32,020 nucleotides of DNA from Oscillospiraceae bacterium (GCA_009777685.1 WRLJ01000001.1:1-32020); one strand, 5' to 3'. Counted from the first letter of the stretch, positions 16,976-26,521 are shown. Notes: generated by a model from the letters alone, not told the origin. Translations and numbers: made by a program.

Positions 16976-18278
16976 CGCGCTGACGCCGGCCCTGGGCGGC
17001 CTGGCCGCCCGCGCCGGGGCCGCGCTGGGCTACGGCGGCTACCACTACGGTCCCAGCCCCGAGAATGAACTCATGTCCGAGCTGTTTTACCACATCTATG
17101 TCTTCTTCCTGGACTTTTTGGAGAAGCTGTGCGGCTTTTATGAGATTCTGGCCGGCACGCGCACCGTGGTCTACAACGGCCAGCGGATGGTTCTGGTCGA
17201 TATCCTGTTCAACCACGGCGCGGTGTCCTACGCCTTCTGGGGCGTCACCTTGATCGGCATCGCGCTGGCGATTTTCTTCTCCATTCTGGCCGTCTCCAAG
17301 CGCATGGTGGAGTTCAAGGGCGAGGGCCTCGGCCCCACGTTGGGACAAATCGGCCGGACCCTGCTGAGTTTTCTGCTGGTCCCGCTGCTGGCCTTCGGTC
17401 TGGTGCGCACGGGCGCGATCGTCCTCAACGCCACCGACGACCTGTTCGCCAACAACTACGAGGCCAACCTGCCCGGCTATATCTTCGCCACCACCGCCAC
17501 CTCCGCCGGCCTTTACCAGGGCGGCCAAAAGGGGCATATCGACGACGCCCTGCGCAAGCCCTACCTGACCGGGGCCAAGCGCTATGACAACGTGGCCGCC
17601 GTCAAACGCGACTTCAACCTGGGGCTGATTGACTCGCTCTCCGGCATCTTCCTCTGCGTGGCCCTGGGCGCGATTTATGTGTTCATCTTCGTGTTGTTAA
17701 TCGTCAGCCTGTTCGGCATCGTGCTGCACTACATTGTCTCCCCGCTCTTCGTGGCCACGATGGCCCTGGGCGACCCGGAGATGTTTATGCGCTGGCTGCG
17801 CTCGTTTATCCCCTGCTTCTTCACGGGCTACGGGCTGCTGCTGTCGTATAAGATCATCATTTATATCATCATTCCCTTCCTCAGCTCCGGCGTGGTCTTC
17901 TCCGCCGATCCCCTCGGCGACATCCTGCTGAAATTCCTCTTTGTCTTCGGCATGGTCTACAGCGCCTACAAAAACGCCGGAACCCTGGCGCAAATGCTCA
18001 ACCCCGACGGCCAGAGCGATGAGACGATGGTGCTGGGCACGGCGGGCAGCATCGCCTCGGGCGGCCTGAAAATCGCCTGGGCCGCGGCCAAGAGCGCGGG
18101 CAAGGCGGCCCTCAAGCTGGGCGTGAACGCCGCGACCGGCGGGCTGGATATGCTCGCCGACATGGGCAGCATGGCGACCAGCGTGGCCTCAGAGGCCGTC
18201 AAGGGCGCGGCGGAGGCCGTCACCGACGCGGCCGCGGGCGGCGGCGGCGGAGACGGCGGCGGTTCAGAGGAAGAATAA
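16965..18278 (+). CDS. Second VirB6/TrbL-like polytopic T4SS membrane protein
   Basis: This 437-residue membrane protein is paralogous to the preceding gene product, sharing AVSYAFWGVTLI (about residue 86), a LLSFLLVP helix, YIVSPLFVATM and a closing AYKNAGT segment. It has about six helices and a Gly/Ser/Glu tail (GGGGGDGGGSEEE). An amphipathic Ala-rich region (about 365-420) precedes the tail. It starts at ATG 16965 (or the adjacent ATG 16968), overlapping the end of the upstream gene by 11 bases, with no clear Shine-Dalgarno sequence, so translation is probably coupled. Two unequal VirB6-like proteins may form a heteromeric channel; that is inferred. Confidence 0.85.
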   Translation: MMVNALTPALGGLAARAGAALGYGGYHYGPSPENELMSELFYHIYVFFLDFLEKLCGFYEILAGTRTVVYNGQRMVLVDILFNHGAVSYAFWGVTLIGIALAIFFSILAVSKRMVEFKGEGLGPTLGQIGRTLLSFLLVPLLAFGLVRTGAIVLNATDDLFANNYEANLPGYIFATTATSAGLYQGGQKGHIDDALRKPYLTGAKRYDNVAAVKRDFNLGLIDSLSGIFLCVALGAIYVFIFVLLIVSLFGIVLHYIVSPLFVATMALGDPEMFMRWLRSFIPCFFTGYGLLLSYKIIIYIIIPFLSSGVVFSADPLGDILLKFLFVFGMVYSAYKNAGTLAQMLNPDGQSDETMVLGTAGSIASGGLKIAWAAAKSAGKAALKLGVNAATGGLDMLADMGSMATSVASEAVKGAAEAVTDAAAGGGGGDGGGSEEE

Positions 18279-18298
18279 AACATTTGGAGGCGGCGCGT

Positions 18299-20941
18299 AT
18301 GCGTATCATCCCGAAAAACACCCGCGTAAAAATCGAGTTCTACAAGGGCATTGACCTGCCCGACGCCGTCATCGGCCTGTTGGGGGTCATCCTCGCGGTC
18401 GTCCTGTTCACCTCCAACATCCCCTCGCGCTTCTGGCTCATGCTGGCTACCGCGGTCCTGTTCGGCGTCCTGCTGGTGCGCATCGACAGCGAGAAGACGT
18501 ACATGATGCTGCTCAACCTCTTCAAGCACCTGAGCATCCGGCACGTCTATACCAAAAACGCCCCCAAGAAGGGCGCGGATATCCGCGCCCTCATGCCCTT
18601 CACCGGCTTCGGCGACGGGTGCATCGAGTTCAGCGACGACTATTTCGCGCAGGTCCTGGAGGTGCCCTCCGTCGAGTTCCGCTTCTACAGCGAGCACCGG
18701 CAGGACACCCTCATCGACCGCGTCCTCGGCTCGGCCCTCCGGCAGTCTGGCGACCTGATGGTCAATCTGGTCAAGCTGGACCGCCCGGTCAACTACGACC
18801 GCTGCATCGAAAGCGAGTTTGAGAAAATCGAGGCGCTGAAGTCCTCCTACACCAACGGCCTGGTCTCCGAGGACGAGCTAAAACTCCGCGCCGACGTCCT
18901 GCGCGGCCGCATCGAGGCGCTCCAACGCCTCAACACCGAGAAAACGGTGGTCACTCCCTGCTATTACCTGGTCTTCTTTGAAAAGGACAAAAAGACCCTC
19001 AAGGAAATCACCCAGGCCGCCGCCGGCCTCCTGTCCGCGCAGGAGCTGAAATGCCGCGTCCTGACCGAGCCGGAGCTGGCCGCGTTCTGCAAATACGGCT
19101 ACACCCTCGAATTTGACGAGCGGGAAGCGCCGAACCTCGAGCCGGAGGATTACATGGACTGGATCATGCCGGAGAAAATTGAGTTCTTCGCGCGCCGCCA
19201 GACCGTGGACGCGCTCAACACCTACACCCTGCGCATCAGCAACTACCCCACCGCCGTCGGCAACGCCTGGGGCTGGCGTCTGTTCGACATCCCCAACACC
19301 AAGGTCGTTATGAAAATGAAGCCGGTCGACAAGTACAAGGCGGTGCGCCGCATCGACCGCGCCATCGACGAGCTACGCAGCCAGTCCGCCGCCACCGGCA
19401 AGACCAGCCGCGTCATCGAGCTAAACGAGCATATCGAAACCCTGACCCGCCTGCTGATGCTGCTGCAAAACGACAGCGAGACGCTCTTCGAGGTCAACAT
19501 TTTCCTCACCATCTACGAGCGGGAAAAAGGCGAACGAATCACGGTAAAAAAGAAAGTGCGCCGGATGCTCAACGAGGAGGGCTTCCGCTCCGAGGATATG
19601 ATGTTCCAGCAGTTTGACGCCTACGCGGGCGGCTGCGTGTCGGCCTACGACCCCTTCTCCGGCCAGTCCCGGGGCATCCACTCCACCAGCGTGGCGGCGG
19701 TGTTCCCGTTCGTCCACGGCGTCCTGCACGACGAGAAGGGCATCATGATCGGCAGCAGCGGCCGCACCCCGGTGCTGATTGACTTCTTCAAGCGCGACCA
19801 CGACCACGTCAACAGCAACATGGTCATCATCGGCAAATCCGGCAGCGGCAAGAGCTTTGCCACCAAGACCATCCTGGCCAACCTGGCGGCCGAGGACAGC
19901 AAGGTCTTCATCCTCGACCCGGAAAACGAATACCTCGGCATCGCCAAAAAGATGGGCGGCAAAATCATCGACGTGGGCAGCTCCAAAACGGGGCGTCTCA
20001 ACCCGTTCCACATCGTGCCCAGCATCGACGAGGAGGACGAGGAGGCGGACGCCGGCGGCGCGAACAGCAGCTACTCGGCCCACCTGCAATTCCTGGAGGA
20101 ATTCTTCCGCCAAATCCTGCCCGACATCGGGGCCGACGAAATGGAAATCCTGAACACCAACATCAGCCGGACCTACGAAAGCAAGGGCATCGACGCCCAG
20201 ACCAACATCGCCGCGCTGAAGCCGGGCGATTTCCCCACCTTCGACGACCTCTACGACAGCCTCCTGAGCGCGTTCCAAACCTCGCAAAGCGATTTCGGCC
20301 GGGAAAACCTGCGCATCCTGCTGACCCACATCGCCAAATTCGCCGGCGAGGGCCGCAACGCCATGCTCTGGAACGGGGAAGCCACCGTCACCACCAACGA
20401 GAATTTTGTGGTCTTCAACTTCCAGTCCCTGCTGGCCAACAAAAACAACATCATCGCCAACGCGCAGATGCTGCTGGTGCTGAAATGGCTGGACAACGAG
20501 ATCATCAAAAACCGCGACTACAACATCCGCTACGAGGCAAACCGCAAGATCATCGTCGTCATCGACGAGGCCCACGTCTTCATCGACACCAAATACCCCA
20601 TCGCCCTGGACTTTATGTTCCAGCTGGCCAAGCGCATCCGCAAATACAACGGGATGCAGGCCGTCATCACGCAGAACATCAAGGACTTTGTCGGCAGCGA
20701 GGAAATCGCCCGCAAATCGACGGCCATCATCAACGCCAGCCAGTATTCCTTCATCTTCGCCCTGGCGCCCAACGACATGCACGACCTTTGCCGCCTCTAT
20801 GAAAAAGCCGGCGCCATCAACGAGAGCGAGCAGGAGGAGATCATCAACAACGGGCGCGGCCAAGCCTTTGTGGTCACCAGCCCCGGCAACCGCACCCGCG
20901 TCCGCATCACCGCCTCCAAAGAGCTGCAAAAATTATTTTAA
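18299..20941 (+). CDS. VirB4-type T4SS ATPase with N-terminal VirB3/PrgI-like membrane domain
   Basis: The 880-residue protein begins with IPKNTRVKIEFYKGID and two membrane helices (about 22-38 and 44-62), the layout of VirB3/PrgI proteins. An N-terminal VirB4 domain and a RecA-like ATPase follow: Walker A IIGKSGSGKSFATK near 510-523 and Walker B IIVVIDEAHVFID near 750-762. QAVITQNIKDF and the C-terminal GRGQAFVV are also typical of VirB4/TraE/TraC. VirB4 powers assembly and substrate transfer at the inner membrane. ATG 18299 is used, with GGAGG eight bases upstream; TTG 18284 would overlap that site. The acidic insertion DEEDEEADAGG near 578-590 is a local peculiarity. Confidence 0.95.
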   Translation: MRIIPKNTRVKIEFYKGIDLPDAVIGLLGVILAVVLFTSNIPSRFWLMLATAVLFGVLLVRIDSEKTYMMLLNLFKHLSIRHVYTKNAPKKGADIRALMPFTGFGDGCIEFSDDYFAQVLEVPSVEFRFYSEHRQDTLIDRVLGSALRQSGDLMVNLVKLDRPVNYDRCIESEFEKIEALKSSYTNGLVSEDELKLRADVLRGRIEALQRLNTEKTVVTPCYYLVFFEKDKKTLKEITQAAAGLLSAQELKCRVLTEPELAAFCKYGYTLEFDEREAPNLEPEDYMDWIMPEKIEFFARRQTVDALNTYTLRISNYPTAVGNAWGWRLFDIPNTKVVMKMKPVDKYKAVRRIDRAIDELRSQSAATGKTSRVIELNEHIETLTRLLMLLQNDSETLFEVNIFLTIYEREKGERITVKKKVRRMLNEEGFRSEDMMFQQFDAYAGGCVSAYDPFSGQSRGIHSTSVAAVFPFVHGVLHDEKGIMIGSSGRTPVLIDFFKRDHDHVNSNMVIIGKSGSGKSFATKTILANLAAEDSKVFILDPENEYLGIAKKMGGKIIDVGSSKTGRLNPFHIVPSIDEEDEEADAGGANSSYSAHLQFLEEFFRQILPDIGADEMEILNTNISRTYESKGIDAQTNIAALKPGDFPTFDDLYDSLLSAFQTSQSDFGRENLRILLTHIAKFAGEGRNAMLWNGEATVTTNENFVVFNFQSLLANKNNIIANAQMLLVLKWLDNEIIKNRDYNIRYEANRKIIVVIDEAHVFIDTKYPIALDFMFQLAKRIRKYNGMQAVITQNIKDFVGSEEIARKSTAIINASQYSFIFALAPNDMHDLCRLYEKAGAINESEQEEIINNGRGQAFVVTSPGNRTRVRITASKELQKLF

Positions 20942-20956
20942 TAGGGGGAAACGCCG

Positions 20957-21256
20957 ATGACCATCACCAAAACAGACGGAAAAACCATCGTTTGGGCCAT
21001 AGAGGGCCGATTGGAGGCCGAAAGCGGCCTCCGGCTCCAGCGCGAGCTGGAAGCCGCCTGGGACACCCTGAGCAAAGACCTCGTGTTTGACTTCACGGGC
21101 CTGACCTATATCAGCAGCGCCGGGCTGCGCGTCCTGCTGATGACCGAAAAGAAGGCCCGGGCCCGCGGGGTTCAGTTCTCGATCAGCGGCGCCAACCAAA
21201 TGGTCCGCGAAATCTTCGACATCACCGGATTTTCCAGCGTGCTGTCCATTGTTTGA
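20957..21256 (+). CDS. STAS-domain anti-sigma factor antagonist
   Basis: This 99-residue single STAS domain contains FDFTGLTYISSAGLRVLL, the family signature with the phosphorylatable serine (Ser53/Ser54). It would be phosphorylated by an RsbW-type kinase and dephosphorylated by a SpoIIE-type phosphatase. Both occur in the divergent operon (6418-6843 and 1268-2887), which itself has no STAS gene. AGGGGGAAA precedes the ATG. It lies 15 bases after the VirB4 gene and 108 bases before the first effector-like gene, so it is probably transcribed with the secretion machinery and could report on it. Domain identity is secure; the pairing is inferred. Confidence 0.92.
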   Translation: MTITKTDGKTIVWAIEGRLEAESGLRLQRELEAAWDTLSKDLVFDFTGLTYISSAGLRVLLMTEKKARARGVQFSISGANQMVREIFDITGFSSVLSIV

Positions 21257-21364
21257 CGGTCATGTGAGCTATAACAGCGGAAACGCCGTATATAGAAGCA
21301 AGCACCCGCACCCGCATCCCCAAATTTTGATGGTTCCCACGGGAACAGAAAGGACGGTATCCCT

Positions 21365-22570
21365 ATGCCGGGCTTAGGAAAAGAAGTATTCCAGAACATG
21401 AAAACGGTCGAGGACCAATACCTGACCACGGAGATGAACATTCAGGCTCTGTTCTTCCAGCAGAAGGGCGCGATGAACGGCGACGTGCCGGGTCTCAAGC
21501 CCCAGGAAATGCCGCCGAAGCCAACCCTGTACCACACGGACGATATGGCCACCCTGCGGATTTTGAGGGACATGGAAAAGGATGTCGATCCCGCCAACGC
21601 CACCCTCAAGGCCTCGGTCGGCGAATACCAGAAGCAATGCTACAGCTCGCTCCAAAACCTGTCCCTGCTGCGGACCAAGAACGCCTTCCTCGGCAAGCTC
21701 ATCTCCGGCATAGACAATGTCGCCGCCAGCCTGAACCTGAGCGATGTGGAAAAGCAGCGCGCGCTGGATACGCTGACGGAGGTCAAGCGGCGCGGCGACG
21801 CGAAGATTCAGGCCGACAAGCTCTACATCGACAACTCCGTCCGCCAGTTCTCCAACGACCTCAAGGGCGAACCCACGGTGACCTCCAACGGGGTGGTGCA
21901 GTACGCCCATGAGCCCGAGTTTAAGGAAAGCCGATTTTTCCACATCTTCAACGCCGATGTGGAAAAGCGGCGTCAGGAAGCCTTCGACGGCTTCTTTGGC
22001 CAGCAGTTCCCGGACAAGGGCTTTAACATTCTCGAAAACGGCGTGAGGATTACCATCGGCGGCGTCACCTATGAACTCATTGACGAGACGGGCAAGAAGT
22101 CGGACGGCCCGGACAAGAGCGGCATCCAGCTCCGCGCCCTCGAAGGCCCGGAGAGGACCGTGGACCTCAATGATCCTGAGCTTGACGCCCCCGAATCTCC
22201 CCAGCAATCGCAAGCCCCCAAAAAATCGGGACTCCTCGCCATCGAATACCCGGAGCAGTCCCAGCCGTCTATGGTCCAGGAGGAGCCGCAGGCCATCGAG
22301 ATTGACATCCCCGATCACGACTTTGTCATGGTGAACAAAGAAGAAATCGACATGAACGACCTCAAGGACCCCACCCCCAGCCGGAGCCCCTCGTTCTGGG
22401 ATTCGATCACCGACATGGTCAACTCGGCCGTCGCGTTCGGCAAGAGCATCCTGCAAGCGCTGAAAATCATCGGGCCGGACCTGCCGACCCTCAACCCAGA
22501 CCATACCCTGAGCGGCCCGACCGTCACGGAACCGGCCAAAGTCTCGCAGCCCAAGGAGCGCAGCGTATAA
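21365..22570 (+). CDS. Unknown modular protein 1 of the T4SS cluster (401 aa)
   Basis: I recognise no named family. There is no signal peptide. Residues about 10-160 are predicted helical and contain LLRTKNAFLGKLISGIDNV (about 100-118), resembling segments in the products at 27439 and 28262. The middle has a short beta-rich stretch (ENGVRITIGGVTYELIDETG). An acidic, proline-containing linker leads to an amphipathic segment SPSFWDSITDMVNSAV (about 341-356) and a basic C-terminus (QPKERSV). The FWDSI segment recurs in sibling proteins. AAGGAC lies nine bases before the ATG; a small hairpin (GTTCCC-AC-GGGAAC, 21333-21346) lies just upstream. It is likely a substrate or accessory of the secretion system. 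Confidence 0.85.
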   Translation: MPGLGKEVFQNMKTVEDQYLTTEMNIQALFFQQKGAMNGDVPGLKPQEMPPKPTLYHTDDMATLRILRDMEKDVDPANATLKASVGEYQKQCYSSLQNLSLLRTKNAFLGKLISGIDNVAASLNLSDVEKQRALDTLTEVKRRGDAKIQADKLYIDNSVRQFSNDLKGEPTVTSNGVVQYAHEPEFKESRFFHIFNADVEKRRQEAFDGFFGQQFPDKGFNILENGVRITIGGVTYELIDETGKKSDGPDKSGIQLRALEGPERTVDLNDPELDAPESPQQSQAPKKSGLLAIEYPEQSQPSMVQEEPQAIEIDIPDHDFVMVNKEEIDMNDLKDPTPSRSPSFWDSITDMVNSAVAFGKSILQALKIIGPDLPTLNPDHTLSGPTVTEPAKVSQPKERSV

Positions 22571-22612
22571 AGGACGGCTCACCGCCGTCCAAACGGAAAA
22601 GAGGAGACAGCT

Positions 22613-24517
22613 ATGCCCAAACCGGAACGTATCGTTAATTTCCAGATTCCCGCGGCCCGCGGCGTCAATGTCAAAACATACAGCCGCGCAGTCAAGAATA
22701 TGGATAGTCCCAACACGGCGCAATACGGCGCCGGCGTGTATGACGCGACCTTCGGCGCGGCGTATACCGATGAGCAGCGGGAGCTGATGCGGGCTAACGG
22801 CCTGGATGAGTTCGACATGATCTTCATCGACGGCCAAAGCGTGCGCGATCGTTTCGGCTACAACGCGAGCGCTGTCGGCATGGGGCGCTCCCAGGAGGCC
22901 ATGAAGGCCGCGGTGATCGGCGCCCTGATGGATGCCGATAAAAAGGTGGAATTCTGCGGCGTGGAACGGACGCCCGAGGGGCTCAAAGCCACGCCGCCCA
23001 CCGCGGTGCAGGCCGACCTGCGCCTCAAGGAAGCCAAGCCCCGGCTCGGGTTTTGGGACAAGGTCAGACAGTTTTTCGGGCTTTCGATCCCGGCAGACAA
23101 AATGACGAACGCCGAAAAGGCGCGCGGTCTCCATAACGAAAGCGCCGACGCCCGCAAGGAGCGGCACAGCAAAATCGCCGACGCCCTGGGCGAACGCGCC
23201 CGGCAGGTCAAGCAAACCCTTGACAAGCGGGAGCCGCTCATGAAAGCCGTGGAAGCCTACAATCAGCTGGAGGCGCGCAACTCCGCCCTGTACAACGACC
23301 ACATCAAGGACGGGGACACCCTCCTGAGCGGCGAGACCGCGCGCGAACAGCGGGCCAAATGGGGCGCGGTGTTCACCTTCGACCCCCGCCCCTCCGAGGT
23401 CGACCTCGAAATGAACCTGTATATGCTGCACCGCGGCCTGACCCTGGAGCAGGTCGTCTCCAGCGACCCGGCCCATGATGCAAAGAAAATCCAATACGCC
23501 AACGATTTCTACACCCTGCTGCGCGAGGCCGCCGAGCCCGTCCTGAAGGCCAAACAGGAGGCGGAGGAAACCTCCAACCAGCTCTTTGACCGTATGCTGG
23601 ACCGGGAGAGCTTTCAGAAAAACTACGTGGCGCAGAACCCTGGCAGAGTCAAGGACCTGACCCAAGAGCAGCTGGCGGAGCAGGTGGAGGCCGCCATCCA
23701 GCGGCAGCGGAATATCGACGCCGCCAAGGCCATCGAGACAGCCACGGCAAACCTGATGCGGAACTCGCCGGAGATCGGCAAGCTGCGCAATACGTTCCTG
23801 GAAATGGGCCGCGCGATGGGAGACCAGAAGATGCCCTCCGGCAATCTGTCCGATCTGCACGGGACGCTGGACGAATACGCGAAGCTGGCCGTTTTGAAGG
23901 GCATCTCGCACAACCACCGGACCTATCTCTCCACGCTGAGGCATACCTTCACACCCGAGCAAAAGCAGGAGTTTGAATTCCACAAGGACGTTGAGACGGC
24001 GATGGGCTTATGCGTCATCCCCTATGTCGAAACCGTCGACTTCGTGGCTTCGGAGAAGTTTTCGCAACCCGAAATGATTACTTCGGCGGACTTGACACGT
24101 ACCCAAATGAATCAGCAATGGCTTCCCACCTCCGAAAAACTGGTGCGCGGCAAGGAAACCTACAGGGACCTCGGCCTCAGCGTCAAGGACATGCAATACG
24201 TGCAGGAGACGGTGGAGATCAAGGACGGCAAGGAGTACCCCGTTTCCAACACCTTGACCGGGAGGGACGCGCTGGAGAATCAATATGCCGACCACAGCAC
24301 ACAGGTGATGACCCAGTGCACGAGCCTAACGCTCGACGCCAAGGTCATTTCACAGGCGTTCAGCGGTTATCTGGACGCCCCAAAAGAAGACGTCAGCAGT
24401 CAATTTGTCAAGCCAAGCACCCCCGCAAAGCAAGTGGAAATTTCCGACCAGCCCGCGCCTCAGATGCGCAAAGACCCCGTTGAGATGAAAAGCGGAACGC
24501 TGAAACCCAAGAAATAA
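22613..24517 (+). CDS. Unknown modular protein 2 of the T4SS cluster (634 aa)
   Basis: This protein has no signal peptide and no family I can name. Residues about 45-165 form a module with FDMIFIDGQSVRDRFG (about 67-82), a helical stretch with GALMDADKKVEF, and KPRLGFWDKVRQFFGLSI (about 142-159). A similar order, IWIGGKSLRALAD then VSEFLGI, occurs in the product at 28262. The rest is mostly long, charged helices (about 170-500). The C-terminus is basic (SGTLKPKK). GAGGAG precedes the ATG. Shared modules with neighbours and the order after VirB4 suggest a secreted substrate; this is inferred. No catalytic motif was recognised. Confidence 0.85.
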   Translation: MPKPERIVNFQIPAARGVNVKTYSRAVKNMDSPNTAQYGAGVYDATFGAAYTDEQRELMRANGLDEFDMIFIDGQSVRDRFGYNASAVGMGRSQEAMKAAVIGALMDADKKVEFCGVERTPEGLKATPPTAVQADLRLKEAKPRLGFWDKVRQFFGLSIPADKMTNAEKARGLHNESADARKERHSKIADALGERARQVKQTLDKREPLMKAVEAYNQLEARNSALYNDHIKDGDTLLSGETAREQRAKWGAVFTFDPRPSEVDLEMNLYMLHRGLTLEQVVSSDPAHDAKKIQYANDFYTLLREAAEPVLKAKQEAEETSNQLFDRMLDRESFQKNYVAQNPGRVKDLTQEQLAEQVEAAIQRQRNIDAAKAIETATANLMRNSPEIGKLRNTFLEMGRAMGDQKMPSGNLSDLHGTLDEYAKLAVLKGISHNHRTYLSTLRHTFTPEQKQEFEFHKDVETAMGLCVIPYVETVDFVASEKFSQPEMITSADLTRTQMNQQWLPTSEKLVRGKETYRDLGLSVKDMQYVQETVEIKDGKEYPVSNTLTGRDALENQYADHSTQVMTQCTSLTLDAKVISQAFSGYLDAPKEDVSSQFVKPSTPAKQVEISDQPAPQMRKDPVEMKSGTLKPKK

Positions 24518-24530
24518 GGAGGCGAACGGG

Positions 24531-26441
24531 ATGCAGGAAGCTGTAATCGCCGTGCTGCGGGATTTTGTCGAGAATACGATCCGTACCATCGGCCCCGATT
24601 ATGAGCAATACGCCAATTTTTTGAACGATTCGCAAAGAACGGAGTACGACAGGCTGACCCGCCGCGCCCAGTTCCTCAGCGAAGCCGCGGACACCCTGCT
24701 CACGCAGGAGGAAACCGGCGGTCCGGACCTCGGCGACGACCAAATCTACAGCCTCTCCGAGCAAAACGAGGTTCTGCGCGACTATGCCCTCATCCAGCAA
24801 ATCGTGGAGGGCAATCTGCTGGCAGACGAGAACATCATCACCGCAATCAACGTCAGCTACAGCGATATGAGGAAATCCTTTGATTCGGCGATCCAGGAAA
24901 ACGAGAAGGAGTTTGCCGAGTTTGAACAGAAATTCCGCACGCTGACGGCCCCGGAAACGCAGGAGCAAAAGCAAGCGCCCAGCGTCAATCCGCCGCCCGA
25001 ACCCCAAAAGACGGCCCCGGCCAGCATGGACGAGAGCGTGAAGGCGGACCTAAAAGCCCTGATCGGGCAGGTGAAGGGCTACTTCCACACCCAGAGCTTT
25101 GACGACTTCCAGGAGTTTTTGAAGGAACCCTTCAAAACGGAGTACAACGCCTTTACCGCGCGCTCCGCGTTCCTGGACGACTCCGTCAAACGTATGCCGG
25201 GCTATCTGGGGGAGGAGCAATGGCTTTCCTTTGTGGGCCATGTGTCCGACCTGGCCGAGAACAATAACCTGATGCGGGACTTTGCCTTTGTGAAGGGCAT
25301 GATGCAGGAGGGCGTGCTGCCGAAGGGCGATACGGCCCAGGCCATCAATGCCAGCTTCCTCGCCTTTACCCAAAAGCATACCCCCGCGCTGCACGCGGGC
25401 GAGAAGGAATTCCAGGACTATAAGGGGCTGGTCGAGGACCTGGCCGCCGAAAGCAAACGCCAGAAAGCGCCTTCCCCGCAGAGCGGAAACGACTCCGTCT
25501 CGCAGAGCATGGACGATCGGCGGCGCGAACAGCAGCGGCGGCGGCACGAGCAGCTGCGGCGCAATGAACCCAAGCGGCGTGAGGAAGAGCTGCGGGTGCG
25601 CGCGGAACGGATGCGCGAGCGCCAGCAGGCGGAGCCGCCGCGGGCGAGACCGGAGAGCGGCCCGCCGCAGGCAAGGCCGAGCCTATGGCGGCAGATTCTG
25701 GACGGGTTGAGCCAGCTGTTTAGGCCCGCGCCTCCCGCGCCCCCGCCCCCGTCCTTCGAGATCACCAACCCCTATTCGCGGGAAACCGCCCCCCTCCCAA
25801 CGGACCGCTCCAAGGACTCCCTTTCCGAAAAGCAGCTGAATCTGGAGACGCTGCGACAGATCAGGGATAAGAACGCCACCATCCCGAACGACGGCGACTG
25901 CTTCTTCCATTCGGTCATCCGCTCGGGGGGCTTATACCACAAAAACGCCTTGTCCGAGGACACGTATGACGAGGTCAAGGACCTGCGCGCCAGGACCGTG
26001 GCGTGGATGGACAACAACAAGGACCTGGTCAATGGGCTGTGCGATGACTTCAGCGCGGGCGGCGAGTCGGTCACCTTTGACGAAATGCGGGATTTGGTCC
26101 GCACGATGGGAGCCTGGAACGCCACCGCCGGCGATTTTGTGCCCTTCCTGGTCTCCTCGACGCTGGGAAAGGACATCCAGATCAACGTGTACAATTTCGA
26201 GGAAACCCGCCCGGAGGTCTCCCGCGACTCTACCCTCGAAATCAGTTCAATGACCGGGGAAAAATCCGAGGACGCGCCCATCGAGGTGTTCAAATACGGC
26301 AACCACTACGAAATCAGCAGGGACTACTATGACGCCTCAAACCGGCTGGACAGCCGCTACAAGGAGCCCAAGCAGAGCTTTATTGAGCAGAAGCAGAACA
26401 GCCCCGTTTTGAGCAAAGCCTCGCCGCCCCTCCAAAAGTGA
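24531..26441 (+). CDS. OTU-domain cysteine protease-like protein with duplicated helical module (candidate T4SS effector)
   Basis: The 636-residue protein has two tandem related helical modules (about 1-145 and 165-310) and a highly basic Arg/Glu/Gln linker (about 325-385). A short amphipathic segment SLWRQILDGLSQLF follows, then a C-terminal OTU-like domain (about 435-605). The OTU signature is NDGDCFFHSVIRSG with candidate nucleophile Cys457 and the closing motif GNHYEIS with candidate His592; Asp454 precedes the cysteine as in family members. OTU proteases usually remove ubiquitin, a eukaryotic modifier, and are known as effectors of intracellular pathogens. The C-terminus is SPPLQK. GGAGGCGAAC precedes the ATG. 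Its actual substrate and secretion are not shown by sequence. Confidence 0.85.
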   Translation: MQEAVIAVLRDFVENTIRTIGPDYEQYANFLNDSQRTEYDRLTRRAQFLSEAADTLLTQEETGGPDLGDDQIYSLSEQNEVLRDYALIQQIVEGNLLADENIITAINVSYSDMRKSFDSAIQENEKEFAEFEQKFRTLTAPETQEQKQAPSVNPPPEPQKTAPASMDESVKADLKALIGQVKGYFHTQSFDDFQEFLKEPFKTEYNAFTARSAFLDDSVKRMPGYLGEEQWLSFVGHVSDLAENNNLMRDFAFVKGMMQEGVLPKGDTAQAINASFLAFTQKHTPALHAGEKEFQDYKGLVEDLAAESKRQKAPSPQSGNDSVSQSMDDRRREQQRRRHEQLRRNEPKRREEELRVRAERMRERQQAEPPRARPESGPPQARPSLWRQILDGLSQLFRPAPPAPPPPSFEITNPYSRETAPLPTDRSKDSLSEKQLNLETLRQIRDKNATIPNDGDCFFHSVIRSGGLYHKNALSEDTYDEVKDLRARTVAWMDNNKDLVNGLCDDFSAGGESVTFDEMRDLVRTMGAWNATAGDFVPFLVSSTLGKDIQINVYNFEETRPEVSRDSTLEISSMTGEKSEDAPIEVFKYGNHYEISRDYYDASNRLDSRYKEPKQSFIEQKQNSPVLSKASPPLQK

Positions 26442-26521
26442 GCGGTAACGCACCCCGGCGCGTATAGAGGCATATAGAGAACTAACTCCCCAAAATATAG
26501 AGAGAAAAGGAGACAGAAACC

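Noticed and set aside
21374..23983. 869-codon open frame on the minus strand
   Set aside because: Antisense to two plus-strand genes that have good ribosome binding sites and sibling similarity; no recognisable motif on the minus strand.
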